This document shows positions 29,887 through 33,830 of a DNA stretch of 33,830 nucleotides, one piece after another. The stretch lies in the NCBI GenBank assembly GCA_012522255.1, contig JAAYKT010000040.1, positions 1 to 33,830 on the forward strand, in the 5' to 3' direction. The stretch is from Clostridiales bacterium (lineage in GTDB: Bacteria > Bacillota > Clostridia > Lutisporales > Lutisporaceae). A program made the translations under genes and the position numbers. Every line of letters starts with the position of its first letter. Position 1 is the stretch's first letter. A model generated the notes under the pieces. It did no database searches and was not told the DNA's origin. It saw only the letters and a list, made by a program, of their open reading frames with translations.

Positions 29887-30561
29887 ATGATAATTAAAGG
29901 AAAAGACTTATCAAAATATTATGGGAACGGTGAAAATAAGGTGAACGCCCTCAACAGAGCAAATCTTGAAATTGTAGCAAGTGATTTTATTTCTATTATG
30001 GGACCATCCGGCAGCGGAAAAAGCACACTGCTTCATATTATTAGCGGATTGGATACGCCAACCTCCGGTACAGTCGTATTTGATGGAAAAGATATTTATC
30101 AAATGAAGGATCAAGAACTGTCAGCTTTTCGCCGCCGCAGGATTGGCTTTATCTTTCAACAATTTAATTTACTGCCCGTATTGACTGCAAAAGAGAATAT
30201 TATCATGCCCCTGCTTTTGGACAAGCGTCAGCCGGATGAAGCCTATTTGAAGCAAATTACCGAACTTTTGGGAATCACCAACCGATTATCCCATCTGCCC
30301 AGCGAGCTTTCGGGAGGGCAGCAGCAACGTGTTGCTATTGCCAGGGCACTGATTGCAAAGCCGGATGTTATCTTTGCGGATGAACCCACAGGTAATTTGG
30401 ATAGCAAGAGCGGTAATGAGGTTGTGGAAATACTTAAAGACATTTGGAAGACATTTGGCAAGGCATTGGCCATCATCACACATGACAGCCGTATAGCACA
30501 AATGGCAGACCGCCAGCTTACTATTGTGGATGGGATACTTTCGGAGGTGACGGCACGATGA
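29887..30561 (+). CDS. ABC transporter ATP-binding protein (MacB/LolD type)
   Basis: A 224-residue ATPase with all motifs: Walker A GPSGSGKST (39-47), Q-loop FIFQQFNLLP, signature LSGGQQQRVAIARAL, Walker B VIFADEPTGNLDS and H-loop IITHD. The FQQFNLLP and EPTGNLDS forms are typical of the MacB/LolD/FtsE class that partners FtsX-type permeases. These do not pump through a channel but move substrates mechanically at the outer face, or remove peptides from the membrane surface. The ATG 29887 follows GGAAGGAGAG; an earlier start at 29848 lies before the hairpin and is rejected. It overlaps the permease gene by four bases (ATGA). Confidence 0.95.
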   Translation: MIIKGKDLSKYYGNGENKVNALNRANLEIVASDFISIMGPSGSGKSTLLHIISGLDTPTSGTVVFDGKDIYQMKDQELSAFRRRRIGFIFQQFNLLPVLTAKENIIMPLLLDKRQPDEAYLKQITELLGITNRLSHLPSELSGGQQQRVAIARALIAKPDVIFADEPTGNLDSKSGNEVVEILKDIWKTFGKALAIITHDSRIAQMADRQLTIVDGILSEVTAR

Positions 30562-33038
30562 AATCTTATCATGCACTTGCCTGGAAAGAGCTTAAAACCC
30601 AAAAAGTAACATCTACACTCATTCTAATTGCCATTGTACTGTCAACTATGATGACGACGGTGATTGGTCAGTCTTGGGGCATTTTGCAGACCTTACGGGA
30701 GCAGCAGGCCGGAATGTTGAATGGAAACCGGTATGCCACGTTCCACAACTTGGCTGAGGAACAAAAGCTCCTGCTTGAGAAAGATGACCGGCTCTCTTTT
30801 GTCGGCAGTAGTATGACTCTTGGAACCACAAAGCTAAAGAACAGTGGAATCTCATTACAGCTTAGAGAATATGACGAGCAGGACTTATCGGTTTATCCAA
30901 CTGTTTCACAACTTATCAAAGGACATCTCCCCCAGAAAGCAGGGGAAATCGCCCTGCCCCAGGATGCGCTTGAATACTTGGGCTTTTCCGGTGATATCGG
31001 CGATATGGTTACGCTGAATTTGAGTATTTCGCTTCTTCAGGACACGGAAGAAGCTTATGAATATCAAGCGAAATTCACCTTGTGCGGAATTATGAAAAGC
31101 AATTATCTCGGCTACAGCTCAGGAGTTGTAACTGGAATTGCCGGACAAGGAACCGCAGAGAAATGGCTTCCAGTAAAATATCAGGTCTATTCGACGGATT
31201 TTCGCACTGCAGATAAACGTAATTTTCAGCAGACTGTCAACAATCTTGCCGAAAAAACAGGAACTCCCGACAGTCACATCCAATACAATTGGCTTTACCT
31301 GAGCGCATTAGGCATCACATATGATAAAGAAGATAGCGTTTCGGACGAAAGCAGCGGCTTTTCCTACATGCTTATGGCCGGTATCATGATTGGTGCATTG
31401 GTCTTATTGGCAGCGGGACTTGTCATCTACAACATTTTGAAAATCGCGGTAAGTAAACGAATAAAGGCATATGGAACTCTGCGGACGATTGGCGCTCATC
31501 AGGGACAGCTTTACCGCTTGGTTTCCGAACAGCTTGTCCTGCTATGCCTTGCAGGTATTCCTATAGGTGCTGTTCTAGGGGTAATATCTGCCGGTGGTAT
31601 CACAAAAGCGGCTACCAGCCTGTTCTCCCCGGAAATTTTTATGGTCCAAAACACGGAAGAGCTTGGCACATTGATCGCACAGAACAGTACAGGTAAGCTG
31701 CTTCCTCTGCTTATTAGTGCAGCTATTACTTTAGTATTTGCTTTTATTGCCGCTCTGCCTGCTGCACGATATGCCGCAAGGGTTTCCCCTACCGTTGCCA
31801 TGCATGGGATAACAAGTAAAATAAAACGAAAAAATCGAAGGGAGAAGCATATCCGGAATTTTGAAGCATTTTACGCAAGACTAAACCTGAAACGCAATGC
31901 AGGCAGAACCGCTATAACAATTTTGTCTCTGGTAATGAGCATTACAGTGTTTGTGGCAATTCAATCCTTTTCTGGCTTGTTGGATGCCTCCCAAGCGGTA
32001 CAGAAGCTTCATTTAGGAGATTACTCTATTACAAATGATTCAATCGGTTTTATACCCTCTGTTGTGGAGGCTCTAAAATCCCAGGAAGGAGTTTCTTCGG
32101 TGTCTACTTTAAAATACAGCCTTTATATGCAGGCAAAAGACGGTACTTTGCCTATTGAAGCAGGCTTTAAGTTAAAACCGAGTGAAACACTGCAAATTGT
32201 GGGAGTCGATGAGGAACGTCTTAAAGCACTTAAGCCAGCACTCACCAAAGACGAGATACAGGAGTTGAAGGATGGAAAAGCTTGTTTAGTCAAAAATCCT
32301 ATAGCAATATCTTATGAAGGAATACAAATAGAAACAACCTCATTTACAGCCGGAGATACTATTTCAGTTGCTAATAATGAACTGAAAGTGCTCGGAAATA
32401 GTGATGCCATCGGATTGGATAACGAAGGCTTTGTCAACGGTGTTCAAGTGGTGGTGTATGATACGGTTTATGATCAACTGACCGGAAAGAGCACCTATTC
32501 AGAGCTGTACCCGATTTTAGAAGAGGGAGCGGATACCCAGGCTGTGGAGCAGAAAATAGAGCAAATCAGCGAGCAAACAGCGGGAAGCCGTTGGCTCTCC
32601 TATCAGAACACTGATAAACAGCTGGAAGAAAGCTATCAGCAAATTAAGCTGATCGCTTGGGGACTGATACTCTTTATCGGGTTGATTGGACTTTTGAACA
32701 TCATCAATACCACCTACACCAATATTCACACCCGCATTCAGGAAATCGGGATGCAGCGCGCAATCGGTATGAGTACGGCAAGCCTGTATAAGACCTTTTT
32801 GTGGGAAGGCGCCTACTATGGGATAATAGCCGGTGGTATTGGGGCTGTGGCAGGATATATTTGCACCATCTTTGTAGAAGCAGCGGCAACAGATCAGCTT
32901 GCGCTTGTGGCTGTGCCGACAACCTCTATTATTCAAGCAGCTTTCACATCTATTGTTGCCTGTCTGATAGCAACCTGTATTCCACTATACCAGATTGCGA
33001 AGATAAGTATTGTGGATTCCATTGAAACTGTTGAGTAA
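30558..33038 (+). CDS. FtsX-type ABC transporter permease with duplicated FtsX unit
   Basis: An 826-residue membrane protein. A helix at about 19-38 is followed by a large outer domain to about 270. Three helices (about 272-300, 325-350, 382-402) carry the first FtsX unit (TLRTIGAHQGQLYRLVSEQL). A second such half follows: a helix at about 455-475, an outer domain to about 695, then helices near 698-720, 755-780 and 795-815 (EIGMQRAIGMSTASLYKTFL). That gives about eight helices, a duplicated-FtsX design unlike the ten-helix BceB. It pairs with the ATPase upstream. The two-component neighbours suggest export of, or resistance to, an envelope-active compound, but the substrate cannot be read from sequence. 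Confidence 0.92.
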   Translation: MKSYHALAWKELKTQKVTSTLILIAIVLSTMMTTVIGQSWGILQTLREQQAGMLNGNRYATFHNLAEEQKLLLEKDDRLSFVGSSMTLGTTKLKNSGISLQLREYDEQDLSVYPTVSQLIKGHLPQKAGEIALPQDALEYLGFSGDIGDMVTLNLSISLLQDTEEAYEYQAKFTLCGIMKSNYLGYSSGVVTGIAGQGTAEKWLPVKYQVYSTDFRTADKRNFQQTVNNLAEKTGTPDSHIQYNWLYLSALGITYDKEDSVSDESSGFSYMLMAGIMIGALVLLAAGLVIYNILKIAVSKRIKAYGTLRTIGAHQGQLYRLVSEQLVLLCLAGIPIGAVLGVISAGGITKAATSLFSPEIFMVQNTEELGTLIAQNSTGKLLPLLISAAITLVFAFIAALPAARYAARVSPTVAMHGITSKIKRKNRREKHIRNFEAFYARLNLKRNAGRTAITILSLVMSITVFVAIQSFSGLLDASQAVQKLHLGDYSITNDSIGFIPSVVEALKSQEGVSSVSTLKYSLYMQAKDGTLPIEAGFKLKPSETLQIVGVDEERLKALKPALTKDEIQELKDGKACLVKNPIAISYEGIQIETTSFTAGDTISVANNELKVLGNSDAIGLDNEGFVNGVQVVVYDTVYDQLTGKSTYSELYPILEEGADTQAVEQKIEQISEQTAGSRWLSYQNTDKQLEESYQQIKLIAWGLILFIGLIGLLNIINTTYTNIHTRIQEIGMQRAIGMSTASLYKTFLWEGAYYGIIAGGIGAVAGYICTIFVEAAATDQLALVAVPTTSIIQAAFTSIVACLIATCIPLYQIAKISIVDSIETVE

Positions 33039-33070
33039 CAGCAGAAAGGATAGATATGAGGTCTACCATT

Positions 33071-33106
33071 ATAATAAAACGCTCATCGTAATGAAAGTTT
33101 TATTAT
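33071..33106. terminator. Hairpin between convergent permease and HipA-like genes
   Basis: ATAATAAAAC (33071-33080) pairs perfectly with GTTTTATTAT (33097-33106); TCAT and ATGA can pair inside. Located between two convergent genes, it is probably a bidirectional terminator, although the stem is AT-rich and weak. Confidence 0.5.
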
Positions 33107-33114
33107 TGGCAGCT

Positions 33115-33830
33115 CTATATGGTCTGTTCTTGAGAGCCTTTCTCCATGGCAAAAAGTTGTTCAATACTATAATCAAGAATTTTAGACTTGCGCTCATGGA
33201 GTATAATTTTATAAAACTCTTTTTGAATAGGCATCGGCGTTGGTGTTTCCTCAATAATTTTATATAGTCCTTCCAGATTAATTCGACTGTGAATTCGCTT
33301 TAATGCCAGGTTGCAATCCTCGTTTTTCAAGGAAGAAATAAACTCAAAGTATGAAACTTTTTTGCCGTTTTCTTCAATGGTTGATGCCGGATAGGTATAG
33401 ATTCGCCTGTTAATCTCGTCCTCTCTATCCAACACAGACTGCATATCCTCTGCCGCAAGCTGGGGATAAAGACAAGAGCCACAGTCATATATGGGAGCTA
33501 TTTCTGCAGTTTCCATGTGCTCATCTACGAGGATACCCCAGTTGCCGTTATGCCTGTCAAAATTTCCAAGGAAGGCATCTGCAATAAACATATCCCAAAA
33601 GAAATCACGAAGTTTATCGGGTGGCAGCAATGTTTGCTCTTCGATGGCTTCAAGAATTGAGGATAGCTCTGTGCCGTATCCGCTTTGCTCACTATTAATA
33701 CAGGTGTTTTTAAGATGGGCAAATTCAATCAGTTTCTTTCCTCCATCGGTAAAATCACCACAGGCTACCACAGTTTTTTCCTTGCCTCGGCTGTCAGTAT
33801 AAGTACCGAGCAGGGTTTCCTGCGTGTTGA
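33115..33830 (-). CDS. HipA-like kinase, C-terminal part (5' end outside the window)
   Basis: A partial protein kinase-like protein; the frame runs past the right edge without a stop (QETLLGTYTDSRGKEKTVVA leads into the visible part). The catalytic core is recognisable: DMFIADAFLGNFDRHNGNWG corresponds to the HipA/CtkA loop with its aspartate and asparagine, and IAPIYDCGSCLY holds the metal-binding aspartate (DFG equivalent). HipA kinases phosphorylate translation factors and act as toxins when paired with an HTH antitoxin (HipB); stand-alone CtkA-like kinases also exist. The part that would show an antitoxin partner lies beyond the window. Its stop is converging on the permease gene, so it is transcribed independently. 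Confidence 0.8.
   Translation of the reverse strand, partial: NTQETLLGTYTDSRGKEKTVVACGDFTDGGKKLIEFAHLKNTCINSEQSGYGTELSSILEAIEEQTLLPPDKLRDFFWDMFIADAFLGNFDRHNGNWGILVDEHMETAEIAPIYDCGSCLYPQLAAEDMQSVLDREDEINRRIYTYPASTIEENGKKVSYFEFISSLKNEDCNLALKRIHSRINLEGLYKIIEETPTPMPIQKEFYKIILHERKSKILDYSIEQLFAMEKGSQEQTI

Noticed and set aside
28004..33038. Bacitracin-resistance BceRS-BceAB system
   Set aside because: The permease has two FtsX halves with two outer domains and about eight helices, not the ten-helix, single-large-loop BceB layout; the specific name would overstate the evidence.
1..33830. CRISPR array, prophage or complete insertion sequence
   Set aside because: No regularly spaced repeats, no phage structural or integrase genes and no transposase frame were seen; the short repeats present are only two copies each or single palindromes.

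Overview
The window looks like a chromosomal segment of a low-GC anaerobic Bacillota, most likely a clostridial-type organism. The grounds are AT-rich intergenic DNA, strong AGGAGG-type ribosome binding sites, GTG and TTG starts, SLH-type S-layer anchoring, an LCP cell-wall ligase, a BusR-like regulator and an oxygen-sensitive 2-enoate-reductase-type flavoenzyme. I cannot name the genus. I see no rRNA, tRNA, CRISPR array or intact insertion sequence.

Layout. 0-2.2 kb: a GntR/RCK_C (BusR-like) regulator and a GNAT acetyltransferase behind a promoter framed by an 11-bp inverted repeat; a bidirectional terminator follows. 2.2-10.4 kb (minus): one 2749-residue secreted S-layer protein with FG-GAP-like repeats, a low-complexity beta-rich block, FN3/Ig modules, about nine InlB-type repeats and three SLH domains. 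10.7-14.2 kb (minus): SPFH protein, zinc-ribbon membrane protein and TPM protein, the same set as Bacillus subtilis YdjI/YdjG/YdjH but without PspA, with repeat debris between the first two genes. 14.4-18.2 kb (minus): 2-enoate-reductase-like flavoenzyme plus the large and small subunits of aconitase X, a compact three-gene operon of unknown substrate. 18.3-19.8 kb (minus): LemA and a second TPM protein. 19.8-20.57 kb: a 170-bp palindromic element apparently sitting inside a broken small zinc-ribbon gene. 20.57-21.6 kb (plus): LCP protein.

21.6-25.3 kb is worn DNA: nicotinamidase, a frameshifted small ORF, a VOC protein, two orphan lipoproteins, a subtilase tail, a dead RelE/ParE toxin and two families of short dispersed repeats. 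25.3-27.6 kb (plus): XRE regulator, then an ECF sigma factor and a translationally coupled membrane anti-sigma factor behind a promoter of ECF type. 28.0-33.0 kb (plus): response regulator, histidine kinase, ABC ATPase and duplicated-FtsX permease, with two tandem hairpins between the kinase and transporter genes. 33.1 kb to the right edge (minus): a HipA-like kinase cut by the window end.

The left 20 kb is dominated by envelope functions: S-layer protein, LCP ligase (which could attach the polymer that SLH domains bind), SPFH/TPM/LemA membrane proteins. The right third is dominated by envelope signalling (ECF/anti-sigma and two-component/ABC). The most interesting candidates for new biology are the aconitase X-enoate reductase operon, the giant SLH protein, and the hairpin that buries the ABC gene's ribosome binding site. 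All domain names were recognised by eye; no search was run.
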